A DNA stretch of 59,487 bases from a virus, in IMG/VR virus record IMGVR_UViG_3300036820_000019, positions 1 through 59,487 of that record. One strand, written 5' to 3'. The position numbers and the translations under genes are program-made. The notes under the pieces are model-generated. The model was given only the letters and a program-made list of their open reading frames with translations, ran no database searches and was not told the origin of the DNA. Below are positions 32,912-41,973 of the stretch, piece after piece (the stretch's first letter is position 1; each line of letters opens with the position of its first letter).

Positions 32912-34789
32912 TTACTGGTCGTCCGAAACGCAGTCTTGCGTGGCGATGGCGTACGACGCGGCGAGCCCGCCGTCCGGGCACGTGGTCATCGTCATGGCAA
33001 GGGCCGCTCCGGGAGGGCCGATGTAGACGACGTTCTCGAACGACTCACCGAAGTTCCTGAACTTGTTGAGCGCGGTCAAGGTCGAGTCCCGGATGATTCC
33101 GAGGTCGAGGATGCCAGCGTCAAGGTGCAGGAAGTGACCCTCGAAAAAGATGTACGCCGCGATGGTGGCGGGGAAGCTCGGAAGCTGCTCGCCACTCGTC
33201 GCCATGACGAACGTCTGGTCGGCACCCGAGGCGGTGTCGATGTAGTACGACGCAACGACGCCGTATTCAGCGAACCACGAGTCGATCTGCGCGTCAGCCA
33301 CGGAGAAGAAATCGAGCGAACCGGCGAAGGTGTACCCGAGGTCGACTCGCATGGCGTCACGGACCCACGCCGGGAGAAGCACACGAACGGTGAGCTTCGG
33401 GTCGGTGCGGTTCGTGTTGCGCAGGTAGGCCGCAGCACGACCCAACTGAGCGACGACCTGGCGGGCCGTGCCGAACGTCTTGGCGTCGGTCACCGGCAGG
33501 CAGAAGTTGGCGATGTTCGTGAGGAGCAGCTCCTCGGCCGCCTGGGCCCATGCCGCGTTCACGAGTCGCACAAACGCCTCGACCTGCTCAGGGAAGGTAC
33601 GCGAAGTCACGTTGGCGAACTGCAAGCAGCGCCAGATGATCTCGATGTCCACTTCGGCGATGTCGTTGCACGGCACGTCGAGGCAAAGCTTCGTTCCGCC
33701 GTTGGCGTCCTCGGCGACCGTCTCGGTTCCTACGGCGTTGCCGAGGAAGTACGGGTTCGGGTCTGGCGACTCGGCGATCAGCGACGCGAGGTTGGGCGGT
33801 GGCACCCAGCGCAGGCCTCCACGCTCAGCACCGAACGTCGGGAGTGCGGCCGCAACCGGGCGCAGGTCCTCGGCGATGACGAGCTGCGTGTAGAACGGCG
33901 CAACCGGCGCACACAGACCACCGGAGGCGGCGATGGCGTCGGGGTCGGTGACGTGCTCGACCTGGCGGAGCAAGTTGCCCTTGCCCTTCGTGACCAGACG
34001 GTCCTCCGGGTAGTGCGACTCGACACGCACGACCGGCACGCGGTCGCCCAGCCGAGACATCGGCGAGGCGGCACCGTCGTAGCGGTTGTCGTAGTCGGCT
34101 TGCAGGGAGAGGTTCATCGAGTTCGCACGGGCGTCGAACGCCTTCACGACGTCATCGAACCCGACGAGCTGTTGCCCGGCAGGCATACCGGGGATGTCCG
34201 AGGAGGCGGTGAGCGTGGTCGCTGGGACCTCGACGCCCTCACGGGTGATCATCGGCGCGGCCTCACGAGGGCGGTATTCGACGAGGGAGATCCGCGACGG
34301 GTCGTTGACCTCCATCGCCTGCCCTCCGGCAGTGACGGCTACCGCACGAGCCTCGACGAGGCCGGTGGCGATTGCGCGCCCCAGGCCCTCGACGTCGAAC
34401 GGCGTCGCCTCGACGATCTGTAGTGCGGCCGGGATCGGGTTGCCGTCGGCGTCAAGCTCGGGCTCGACAACGGCGGCCTCGGTGGCGGGTGCGACGGCGG
34501 TCGCAAGAGCGGTGTCGAGGTCGGCGAGTTGCGCCGCGAAGTCAGGCGAGGCCCGGCGGGCGAGTTCGGCCCGAACGGTGGTCACGTGGCCGACGACGGC
34601 TTGCAGCTCCGTTACGACCTCGGCGGTCGGCGTCGCCGACTCGGCGCGCACTTCGGCGAAGTAGGCAACGAGCCCCGACTCCAACGCGGCCAGGTCCTCG
34701 GGGGACATGGCGGCCAGGTCGGCGGGCACCGGCGGCAGTTCGCGGAACTGGTACCGGAGCGGGTTTACGCGGAACGAGGGGTGATTCAT
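32912..34789 (-). CDS. Major capsid protein with N-terminal scaffold-like part
   Basis: This protein has 625 residues. Residues 1-165 are helical and acidic (DLAAMSPEDLAALESGLVAY, then coiled coil), as in capsid proteins with a built-in scaffold domain. The remainder has HK97-type features: NLLRQVEHVTDP, ALPTFGAERGGLRWVP, NAAWAQAAEELLLTNIANF and the ending LDLGIIRDSTLTALNKFRNF. It is preceded by its own promoter and a GGAGG site eight bases from ATG 34789. The protease encoded upstream probably removes the N-terminal part. Confidence 0.82.
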   Translation of the reverse strand: MNHPSFRVNPLRYQFRELPPVPADLAAMSPEDLAALESGLVAYFAEVRAESATPTAEVVTELQAVVGHVTTVRAELARRASPDFAAQLADLDTALATAVAPATEAAVVEPELDADGNPIPAALQIVEATPFDVEGLGRAIATGLVEARAVAVTAGGQAMEVNDPSRISLVEYRPREAAPMITREGVEVPATTLTASSDIPGMPAGQQLVGFDDVVKAFDARANSMNLSLQADYDNRYDGAASPMSRLGDRVPVVRVESHYPEDRLVTKGKGNLLRQVEHVTDPDAIAASGGLCAPVAPFYTQLVIAEDLRPVAAALPTFGAERGGLRWVPPPNLASLIAESPDPNPYFLGNAVGTETVAEDANGGTKLCLDVPCNDIAEVDIEIIWRCLQFANVTSRTFPEQVEAFVRLVNAAWAQAAEELLLTNIANFCLPVTDAKTFGTARQVVAQLGRAAAYLRNTNRTDPKLTVRVLLPAWVRDAMRVDLGYTFAGSLDFFSVADAQIDSWFAEYGVVASYYIDTASGADQTFVMATSGEQLPSFPATIAAYIFFEGHFLHLDAGILDLGIIRDSTLTALNKFRNFGESFENVVYIGPPGAALAMTMTTCPDGGLAASYAIATQDCVSDDQ

Positions 34790-34857
34790 TGATCTTGCCT
34801 CCGAGCACGGTTAGCAGGAGTTGGCTAGAACGCGACCCGCTGTGCAGGTGCAAGACC

Positions 34858-34916
34858 GCCGGACTGTGTCCGGCTCGACAGATGGAGACTGTAGGTGGAA
34901 CGTTGAGGGTTCGCAA
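34858..34916 (-). promoter_or_regulatory. Major capsid gene promoter with hairpin leader
   Basis: The -35 TTGCGA is at 34911-34916, with a 17-base spacer and the -10 TACAGT at 34888-34893. The predicted start is near 34881. A seven-pair hairpin (GCCGGAC-ACA-GTCCGGC, 34858-34874) follows. The GAAAGATTGTC box is absent, so this promoter belongs to another class, probably late. The remaining bases of 34790-35053 hold no supported gene. Confidence 0.55.
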
Positions 34917-35050
34917 GCATCCTCACAACGACCGCATCGACCTTGCTCGTCCAAACACCGATCGCAACGGTTTGCCCGGCTCGAGGTCGACAGTCGCGGG
35001 CGAAGGTACGGGCGTTAATTCCCGCCAGTGGGTCGCCGCGAGGATGCTTG
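34914..35050. repeat. Inverted repeat around the capsid promoter region
   Basis: CAAGCATCCTC at 34914-34924 is exactly complementary to GAGGATGCTTG at 35040-35050, 115 bases apart. One arm overlaps the -35 hexamer of the capsid promoter and the other lies just behind the stop of the GH16-like gene. A paired operator or an anti-termination structure is possible. Confidence 0.45.
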
Positions 35051-35053
35051 AGA

Positions 35054-36247
35054 CTAGGCGGCCGCGTAAGCGAACTTGGCGACCTGCTCGATGACCAGCT
35101 CGGCCGTCTTCGGCGTGGCCGAGGAGACCTGCGTGTGCCAGCCCTTCGTAGCCGTCGAGGCGACCTGCGTGCCGAGGAGGTCACAGTGCGGAACCGTCGG
35201 AGGCTCGACTGTGATGGTGAACGTCGTTATGACGTCGCCAGTCGTCGGGTCGACGTAGCCCTCGACGATCTTCTCGCCGGGGTAGATCGCACGCCAGGTG
35301 ACGACGGCTTGCTTCGAGAAGTCGAGCGGCGCGGCGTCATAGACCTCGGAGAACGGAGCAGTCGAGGCGGGCGGTGAAGCAGTGCCGTGCCACGACGTCG
35401 TCAGCGCAGTGTTGGCGTTCGCCGGGACCTTGCCGGTGTTCGCCGCGGCCGCCTCGTTGTTGAGCCCGCCCTCGGAGTCGTCGATCTCCTCGTACGCGGT
35501 CGTGCCCTTGGCGGGTGCGTTCTCGTCGGGGAGAGCCCAGAACGCCGTCCAGAGCCCCGAGTTGCAATCGGGCCGTATGGCGTTGCGCAGGTGCAGAGTC
35601 GGGATTCCCGAGGCGACCTGATGCTTGCCGTAGTCGGAGATCATCATCGAGGAGAAGTCCGTCGGCGAAACTTCGGTCGTCGTTATGACCATGCCCTTGC
35701 CCGGCACGAGTGCTATCGCCTCGACGGTGTCGACGTCGTAGCCGAACTGGCTGTCGTAGTTCGGCGGCCAGATACCGCCGGGTCCGCCTTCGGGGCCCAT
35801 GACCCAGTCGTCGGTTATGGGCGGTGCATCCTCGGCGGTGTAGTCGATGTCGAACGAGGTGACCGTGAACTTCGGGTCGATCTTGGCGGCGATCTGAGCG
35901 AGAGTCGAGAGGGTCGCTGGCGGTGCGGGTGGCGAGACCGGCGGCGGTGTCACGACGACTGGCGGCGGTTCCACGGGCGGGGGTGTTACCACCACCACCG
36001 GCGGCCCGTTCGGGTTTGCTTGGATGTACGCCTCGGCGAGGGCGATTGGCGTGTTGAGGTCGCCGGAGGCCTTCGCCATCTTCGGTTGAACCGACTTGAA
36101 CACGGACTGCGGAACGGCCATCCGGAGCGTGTTGTCGGCGGTGTCGATGTCCTGTTGCGCCAGACGCATACCGGCGTAGGCGGTGCGCAGGATCGAGTCA
36201 GCCGTCGGTGCGGTTGCCTCGTCGGTCTCTTCGATTTCCTCGGGCAT
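35054..36247 (-). CDS. GH16-like glucanase/lectin-fold protein in the head cluster
   Basis: This protein has 397 residues. Residues 1-78 are helical, 80-112 a Pro/Val linker, and 120-397 beta-rich. GLWTAFWALP (231-240) followed by EIDDSEG, which gives the ExDxxE triad E254, D256 and E259, matches the active-site region of family 16 glycoside hydrolases. A final strand pair WHTQVSSATPKTAELVIEQV fits the concanavalin-type jelly roll. It may be a capsid decoration protein that binds or cuts polysaccharide. ATG 36247 follows CCCAGGAGG. Confidence 0.55.
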   Translation of the reverse strand: MPEEIEETDEATAPTADSILRTAYAGMRLAQQDIDTADNTLRMAVPQSVFKSVQPKMAKASGDLNTPIALAEAYIQANPNGPPVVVVTPPPVEPPPVVVTPPPVSPPAPPATLSTLAQIAAKIDPKFTVTSFDIDYTAEDAPPITDDWVMGPEGGPGGIWPPNYDSQFGYDVDTVEAIALVPGKGMVITTTEVSPTDFSSMMISDYGKHQVASGIPTLHLRNAIRPDCNSGLWTAFWALPDENAPAKGTTAYEEIDDSEGGLNNEAAAANTGKVPANANTALTTSWHGTASPPASTAPFSEVYDAAPLDFSKQAVVTWRAIYPGEKIVEGYVDPTTGDVITTFTITVEPPTVPHCDLLGTQVASTATKGWHTQVSSATPKTAELVIEQVAKFAYAAA

Positions 36248-36262
36248 GGCGAGCCTCCTGGG

Positions 36263-37777
36263 TTAGACGTTGATGGACGCGGCGAGCCTATCTACCGCGG
36301 CGGCCGTGAGACCAGCCGCCTTGATCGTCTCCTCGAGCACGTGCAAGCGAGCAGACAAGGCGAGGAACATGTCACGGGCTGGGTCGTGAACGACTCGACC
36401 GGCGGCGACCATGGCGGTGCAGACCATCTCGTCGCCGACGCGCTCGTAGTGCTCCCAGGCGCGACCGTCCGCCTCGAACGCCGGACCGCCCGCGGCGGCC
36501 AGACCTCGCGGGATCGGGAACCCAGGAACGGGGACCTGGCAGCACGCGCACATTTCGTAGTGGCCGTTGATCCAGCGCCAGTCACCCGACGGGGAGAGAG
36601 CCATGAACTCGCGGATCTGCGCCGCGGTGAGGTCGGGACGCATGGCGCCTGCGCACCAGATCCCCCACTCATCCTCGCCGACGGTGACGTCCGCGGCCAT
36701 GATCGCACCGGGCCCGCCGTCGTAGTTCGCCTTGTTCGGCGAGTAGTGCGCCTTGGCCGCCCAGACGTCGACGCCGAGGTCGGCGTGCCCGCAGTTCATC
36801 GAGAGCTGTCCCACGCGGACGTTGACGTCGTCCGAGCACGGGTAGTCACCGGTCAGAAAGAACGGGTACGACTCCGACGAGTGCGGCGCGTATTTCTTCG
36901 TGTTGCCGTACCCGGTGTGCGGCGTGCGCCAGTCGGCCAGGTGACCGTAGACCCGGCCCTCCTCGGTGACGGTGAGCGGCGTCGGACCGGAAAGAGCCGG
37001 CTGCGCGAACCATGCCGAGGGCGCGGCACCGTCTCGGAAGTTGGCACCCGAGGCGACGAGCATCGGCACCGTGACGGGCGGAGGCTCGACGCCGGTTCCC
37101 ATGGGCGGCACGATCTCAAGTGTCACGTCGATAGGCGCGATGACACACTGCGGAAAGGCGGGCTTCGAGACGATGGTCCCGCCCATCATCCGGTACGACG
37201 TCATGACTTCGTACACGGAGCCGTAAAACAGGGCGTCCCAGAAGTCGTCGCCGGAGATCGGCTCGCCGGTGTCACCGGAGCAGTAGTTCGAGGCGAGGAC
37301 TTCGATGTCCGCGGAGACGAACCGGGTCCCGCCTTGCAGAGCGACTTGCCGTGCGCATTCCTGGCCGTGCTCGCCGCCGAGGTCGAACGAGCCGGTCTGG
37401 TAGATGAGAGCCCAGGTTCCGCCGTCCTGGTCGATGCGCTCCGAGGTCTCGATGGCGCCGACCGTGACGGCGTCGGTGTGGCCGTAGTCGGTCTCGCGCT
37501 GCCACATCAGCGGCAGGGGAAGCGGGCGAGTCGATCCGGCGTTGAGTTCGGCAGCGCGACCGTCGGTCGTTTGCAGGCCCTCGACGAACATGTACGCGTG
37601 CCACTTCGCCGGGAGCTGCGCGATCTCCTCGGGCGTCAGCGGTGTGGCGGCCGCGGTGGTCGGCTCGGTCTCGACGACAGGAGTGTCGGCGACAGAAGTG
37701 TCGGGTGCGACGAGCTGGTCGAGGTCCGCCTGCAAGTCGGTGAACTGGTACCGGCGCAGCGCCATCTTCGGGTTCAT
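36263..37777 (-). CDS. Capsid maturation protease
   Basis: This protein has 504 residues. RPLPLPLMWQRETDYGHTDA followed by VTVGAIETSER and FDLGGEHGQECARQV fits actinophage prohead proteases, with His in YGH as a probable catalytic residue. The large C-terminal part has GRVYGHLADWRTPHTGYGN, VRVGQLSMNCGHADL, GIWCAGAMRPDLTAAQIREF and ALSPSGDWRWI, conserved in the long forms of this family. It should trim capsid and scaffold during maturation. ATG 37777 overlaps the MuF-like stop as ATGA. Confidence 0.75.
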   Translation of the reverse strand: MNPKMALRRYQFTDLQADLDQLVAPDTSVADTPVVETEPTTAAATPLTPEEIAQLPAKWHAYMFVEGLQTTDGRAAELNAGSTRPLPLPLMWQRETDYGHTDAVTVGAIETSERIDQDGGTWALIYQTGSFDLGGEHGQECARQVALQGGTRFVSADIEVLASNYCSGDTGEPISGDDFWDALFYGSVYEVMTSYRMMGGTIVSKPAFPQCVIAPIDVTLEIVPPMGTGVEPPPVTVPMLVASGANFRDGAAPSAWFAQPALSGPTPLTVTEEGRVYGHLADWRTPHTGYGNTKKYAPHSSESYPFFLTGDYPCSDDVNVRVGQLSMNCGHADLGVDVWAAKAHYSPNKANYDGGPGAIMAADVTVGEDEWGIWCAGAMRPDLTAAQIREFMALSPSGDWRWINGHYEMCACCQVPVPGFPIPRGLAAAGGPAFEADGRAWEHYERVGDEMVCTAMVAAGRVVHDPARDMFLALSARLHVLEETIKAAGLTAAAVDRLAASINV

Positions 37778-38733
37778 CGTTTCCTCCTGGCTTTCTTCGC
37801 CTGCAATCGGCGAGCCTCACGGTTCGGGCCCTGGTAGCCACCGGCTCGAATGACGACCTCGAATCCACCGAGCTTGCCGACCGAGACAGTATGCCCCGGA
37901 TCTCCCTTGAACGGCGAGATTCCCGCCGCGGCGAGGACGTCGGGCGGTGGATCTGCGGCCGCCGCGGTGGCCGTCGGTGCCGGTTCCATGACGAGCCAGC
38001 ACCGGCAGTTCGCGACCTCGGCCTCGGACCCGTTCGGGTCGCCTGGGTACATGAGATCTTCGCCGCCGACGGTGAACGACTGATCAACCGGGATCGTCGT
38101 GCCGTCGACCTCTAGGTGGTCCTCACGCACTTTCGAGTCGCCCATGGTCGTCCACGTCTTTTGCATCGCCTGGCCCGCGCCCTGCACCGTGAGCGCCGCC
38201 TGAGTCGAGAGGGCGTTCGCGAAGAAATTGGCCGACCTCGCGACGTACGACGACTGGATGTCCGCGGCGTCGAACAGCGAGTTCATCGAGGCGGCGAGTT
38301 TGCCTTCGTCGGTGGCCGTCGAGATCGTCAGCGACACCCGTTGCGAGACCCGGTCGGCGAGGGCGTTCGTTTTCTTCATGATGCCGCCGGTCGCCTCGTT
38401 GAGGGAGTTCGCCACCGACCCGCCGTCAGCACCGGGCTTGAGGCCGAGGAGGTACGCCGACCCGCCTTGCACGCCTGCCGTCTTGGCGACGTCGTCGATG
38501 ATCTCCGTGAGTACCGCGCGGACGCGCGGTTCGGTGACGGTCTCGGCAGTATTGGCGAACCCGGCGAGGTCGAACGGATCGGGCGGTGGCGTGCCTGGCT
38601 TAAGCCCCAGGGCGAGCACGGCCTTTCGGTGTATGAGGAACGCGGCCGCTATGGCTGCGGCGATCTGGCGCTCGTACTTGGCGACCTTCCACGCAGCGAT
38701 TGACCGTCTCGCCTCGTGTCTGCCGTCAGCCAC
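37774..38733 (-). CDS. MuF-like minor head protein
   Basis: This protein has 319 residues. The C-terminal half contains the Mu gpF signature: KTWTTMGDSKVREDHLEVDG, IPVDQSFTVGGEDLMYPGDP and the zinc-like ending EAEVANCRCWLV (about 195-250). The N-terminal 190 residues are helical. MuF proteins enter the head with DNA or help prohead assembly at the portal. The gene sits between portal and protease as usual, with a GTG start at 38733 in an eight-base overlap. Confidence 0.82.
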   Translation of the reverse strand: MADGRHEARRSIAAWKVAKYERQIAAAIAAAFLIHRKAVLALGLKPGTPPPDPFDLAGFANTAETVTEPRVRAVLTEIIDDVAKTAGVQGGSAYLLGLKPGADGGSVANSLNEATGGIMKKTNALADRVSQRVSLTISTATDEGKLAASMNSLFDAADIQSSYVARSANFFANALSTQAALTVQGAGQAMQKTWTTMGDSKVREDHLEVDGTTIPVDQSFTVGGEDLMYPGDPNGSEAEVANCRCWLVMEPAPTATAAAADPPPDVLAAAGISPFKGDPGHTVSVGKLGGFEVVIRAGGYQGPNREARRLQAKKARRKR

Positions 38734-39037
38734 TTTCGCCGTCGGGATTGTCGTCGAACGTGCGGCCGTAGAGGTTGCGTGCGGTCAGCGAGGCGGGCGC
38801 CTTGATCCAGCCCATGAGCGCCATGTCGCGCTCGTTCAGACCGACGACCGAATCCTCGGGCGAGACGAGCTCTATGACCGTCATCTCTGGGATGCGGCCT
38901 TCGCGCATGGCCGTCAGGATCTCCTCTCGGAGCGTCTCGTCGTCGTCCTCGGTGGCCGCCGGGTCGAGATGGATGACGAGAGCGACCGAGTCCTTCGAGA
39001 TCCCGGCGAACCGCTTGTTGAACTCCTCGTCAGTCAA
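38726..39037 (-). CDS. Hypothetical protein near the portal
   Basis: This protein has 103 residues and is acidic (PAATEDDDETLREEILTAMR), with strands VALVIHLDP and MTVIELVSPED. The first residues MTDEEFNKRFAGI are helical. No family was recognised. It is bound into the head operon by overlaps on both sides. Confidence 0.55.
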   Translation of the reverse strand: MTDEEFNKRFAGISKDSVALVIHLDPAATEDDDETLREEILTAMREGRIPEMTVIELVSPEDSVVGLNERDMALMGWIKAPASLTARNLYGRTFDDNPDGESG

Positions 39038-39380
39038 TGAACCCTCCGATCAGCGCGTGAGCCGAGACGCACACGAGGTAGCCGTCCGGGTGCGCGTCGA
39101 GGAACGTGAGCAGCTTCTCGCGGTCGGCGGGCCTGCACTCGGGACGGTTGCCGCCCTGCAATGCGAACGCCGTGAGGTAGCCGCGAGCCTGGCGGGCGTG
39201 GCACACGAACGTCGACATTCGGGAGTTCATGCGGTCGTCGAGTTCCGTCACGAGGTCGTACTCGAGGAGGGTTTCCGTGGCGCCTATGCCCGAGCGGTCG
39301 TTCGTGGCACCGTACTTCACGCACCACGTGCGCGTCAGGGTCGACTCGACGTCGTCGTCGGTGTCGGCGGGCTCGTTCAT
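39030..39380 (-). CDS. Hypothetical protein, paralogue 2 of a tandem pair
   Basis: This protein has 116 residues. LTRTWCVKYGAT, LLEYDLVTELDDRMNS, LQGGNRPECRPADR and FLDAHPDGYLVCVSAHAL align along their length with the product of 39377-39742. The shared helix-strand layout suggests a tandem duplication within the head operon. The function is unknown. Confidence 0.65.
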   Translation of the reverse strand: MNEPADTDDDVESTLTRTWCVKYGATNDRSGIGATETLLEYDLVTELDDRMNSRMSTFVCHARQARGYLTAFALQGGNRPECRPADREKLLTFLDAHPDGYLVCVSAHALIGGFID

Positions 39381-39742
39381 GCCACGACAGCGTAGGCGGA
39401 AACGGCGACGAGGTAGCCGTCCGGGTGCGCGTCGAGGAATCGTTCGAGGGCCTGCCGGTCGCCCGGTTTCGCCTCGGGTCGGTGCCGCCCTTGAATGGCG
39501 ATCATGTCGAGGGCCGGGCGGGCGCGTGCGGCCTCCGCGACGAAGAACTCCGGCAGGGAATCGAGGCGGTCACCGAGCGCCAGACACAGTTCGTATTCGG
39601 CCTGCGCCTGGGCGCCGGAAAGGTGCGCACGGTCGACGGCCGCGGTGTACTTCACGACCCATCGGCGATTCCGGGTGAGAGGTTCGGCCGGTCCCTGTTT
39701 CAGACCGCCCAGCGTTTGCCGGTACCGGTGGCGCGAGATCAT
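39377..39742 (-). CDS. Hypothetical protein, paralogue 1 of a tandem pair
   Basis: This protein has 121 residues. RWVVKYTAAVDR, EYELCLALGDRLDSLPEFFV, IQGRHRPEAKPGDRQ and FLDAHPDGYLVAVSAYAV are the counterparts of the next gene's segments. It starts at ATG 39742 in an ATGA overlap with the portal gene. No known family was recognised. Confidence 0.65.
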   Translation of the reverse strand: MISRHRYRQTLGGLKQGPAEPLTRNRRWVVKYTAAVDRAHLSGAQAQAEYELCLALGDRLDSLPEFFVAEAARARPALDMIAIQGRHRPEAKPGDRQALERFLDAHPDGYLVAVSAYAVVA

Positions 39743-41973
39743 GCGTCGACGGGCGCCGGTAGGGCGTCGTCGACGAGGGCCGAGAACGTGGCGAGGTCGA
39801 CGATGTGAGCCGAGTCGAACAGACGGGCGCGGGTGTTCGCTTCGAGGAGTGCCGTCGCTTTCTCGGCGAGGTCGCCAGGCGACTCGCAACCGTGCTCACG
39901 GGCCCATGCCGCGACCATGCGCGAGAACGCCGAGAACTCACCGGCGACGGAGAGGTCCCATTCGCCGAGGAGTGCCGCCGAGGTTGTCGGTCCCAGGGTC
40001 GCGGCGACCTCAGCATTCGAGACGCCGGAGACGAGAGCCGCGGCGGCCGGGTTCTTCGGCACGACCGTCCGCAGTTTGGCGCCGACTTTCTCGACGGCTT
40101 TCTCGACGGCGTACATGGCGGCCGAGTGCACACGGAGCGCCAAGATCCCGACGGCGACGGCGTGTCGCTCCGAGGAGGCCGCGACGGCCTTCGGTGCGGC
40201 CACAGGACCGACGGGCGGGGCGGCGGGCCCTCCGACGGTGCCAGGCGGTGCCGGTGCAGGCGGAGCAGCGGGCGGCAGAGGTAGCCCGGTTTGCGGGTCG
40301 ACCGCTGGCGGCGGTGCGCCGTTGACCGCATCACCCGAGCCCGGCGCGGGCTGGTCGTACGGGTCCGTGCCATCCGGGAACTTGTACTGGCCCTCGGTGT
40401 TGCCCGGTTGATTCTTGAGTTGCAGGAGCGCCGGGTCGACCACGACGGGCAAGTCGACGTCGGTGCCACGGACCATGACCCGGAAGTTCAACTCCTGCGC
40501 CTGGCGGATGCGGCGAGCGATCTCGTCGTCGTCCGGTGCGTCGTCCTCCGTGAAGCCGAGGGTCTGGCGGTAGGCGTGGTCGGAGATCGCGATCGCGTCG
40601 TGTGCCTTCTCGGCGGCCGCGGTGCGGTCCGGCTTCGAGATGAGATGCGAGGCGTCGTACCAAGCGAGTTGCTTCTTGATCTCCGGCGGCACGGGTGACC
40701 CAGGCTTGAGCCCGCGCCGTTGCATGAGCTTCGGCCAGAGGTAGCCGCGGGTCAGGGCCTCGCACACTTCCGAGAGACCGGGCTCGATGTAGAGGCGGAA
40801 AGCGTCCTCGGTGATTTGGAACGCGTTCGAGAACGTCGTCGAGGCGTGGCCGAAGATCCACTCCGGCGGGAGTTCGATGCCCTGGGCGAATCGCTCGAGC
40901 GCCTCGCGCCGTTTCGCCATGGCGACCGCGGCATCCGGGCGCGCGAACGACAGGTACTTGATCCCCTTGTCGATCAGCTCCGCCGGACCTCGCATGACGA
41001 TGGGTGCGACGCCGGCTGCGGTGCCCTTGTTCTCGATGGCGTTGATCATCGTCGTGATGATCTCTCGGGTGAACGGGTCGAAGTCCTCCGTGCCGGGCTG
41101 CGCGTCGTCGTCGTTCGGGAACGAGAACTCGTCGGCGATTGCCATGACACCGGCGGACGAGATGCGTGAGACCGTCTCGCCGCGGACCTCCCGAGTAAGC
41201 AAGACGATCTCATCGAGGATTTCGAGGAGGGCCCGCACCGAGGAGTCGGCGTGTCGCGAGAACCGGGGGTGCGGTCGCCAGATGCGGCAGATGAACGCGT
41301 CGTCCGGGAGCTGCCGAGGGTTGAACCCTGGGCCGTAGTACTTCATCCAGCGGACGTTCTGCGGGCGGTTCGTGGCGTTGTACGCGGCCGACGAGGAGAT
41401 CGGCCGCAGTTCGTCAGTCGACAGGACCTCCCACGTTCCGGCGTTGCCGTCGATGGCGTCGTTGAGATACAGGAAGCACTCGCCGACCATGAACGTGTTT
41501 CGACCCATGCGCTCCATGAGGTACGCCTGGGAGCCGTACGGCGATTGCAACTCCGCCAGGATCTCAGTCGCCTCGTCGGCCATCGTCTTCTCGGGCGAGT
41601 CGTCGTCGAAGGTCATCGAGACGGTGCCCTCCTCGTTGGCGACAGCACCGACGAGGTTCACCCGGCGAAAGCAGTTGCCGTAGATGCGAGCGGCGTTCGA
41701 GAGCTCACCGACGAGGTCGATGTATCCCCAGGCGTCGGTCTGCCACTGGCGAGTCGCCGACGGTGGCGGAACGGCCTCGGGATTCTCGGCGCCCTTCGTG
41801 AACACCGACGCGGCACCGGTGAGAGCTTCACGGTCGAGGACGTGCCCGGCGGCATAGGCACGCTGCGCGGCGATCTGGTGAGCGATGTCGAACCGCGGCC
41901 GCTTCGCCTCCTCGGCTCGAACGACCTCGTGACCCTCGGCCTCGATGACCGACCTACGACTCCAAGGTGCCAC
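39739..41973 (-). CDS. Portal protein
   Basis: This protein has 744 residues. WGYIDLVGELSNAARIYGNC, LMERMGRNTFMVGECFLYLN, WEVLSTDELRP and IWRPHPRFSRHADSSVRAL are typical of large actinophage portals, followed by LLTREVRGETVSRISSAGVM and LPPEWIFGHASTTFSNAFQI. The ring of twelve forms the DNA gate and packaging motor seat. The C-terminal 180 residues, after a Pro-rich linker, are helical and may protrude into the head as a barrel. The start is the GTG at 41973. Confidence 0.85.
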   Translation of the reverse strand: MAPWSRRSVIEAEGHEVVRAEEAKRPRFDIAHQIAAQRAYAAGHVLDREALTGAASVFTKGAENPEAVPPPSATRQWQTDAWGYIDLVGELSNAARIYGNCFRRVNLVGAVANEEGTVSMTFDDDSPEKTMADEATEILAELQSPYGSQAYLMERMGRNTFMVGECFLYLNDAIDGNAGTWEVLSTDELRPISSSAAYNATNRPQNVRWMKYYGPGFNPRQLPDDAFICRIWRPHPRFSRHADSSVRALLEILDEIVLLTREVRGETVSRISSAGVMAIADEFSFPNDDDAQPGTEDFDPFTREIITTMINAIENKGTAAGVAPIVMRGPAELIDKGIKYLSFARPDAAVAMAKRREALERFAQGIELPPEWIFGHASTTFSNAFQITEDAFRLYIEPGLSEVCEALTRGYLWPKLMQRRGLKPGSPVPPEIKKQLAWYDASHLISKPDRTAAAEKAHDAIAISDHAYRQTLGFTEDDAPDDDEIARRIRQAQELNFRVMVRGTDVDLPVVVDPALLQLKNQPGNTEGQYKFPDGTDPYDQPAPGSGDAVNGAPPPAVDPQTGLPLPPAAPPAPAPPGTVGGPAAPPVGPVAAPKAVAASSERHAVAVGILALRVHSAAMYAVEKAVEKVGAKLRTVVPKNPAAAALVSGVSNAEVAATLGPTTSAALLGEWDLSVAGEFSAFSRMVAAWAREHGCESPGDLAEKATALLEANTRARLFDSAHIVDLATFSALVDDALPAPVDA

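Noticed and set aside
35387-37837. An 816-codon plus-strand open frame across the capsid protease and GH16-like genes
   Set aside because: It is antisense to two well-supported genes, arginine-rich and without motifs. Long shadow frames are expected in high-GC coding DNA.
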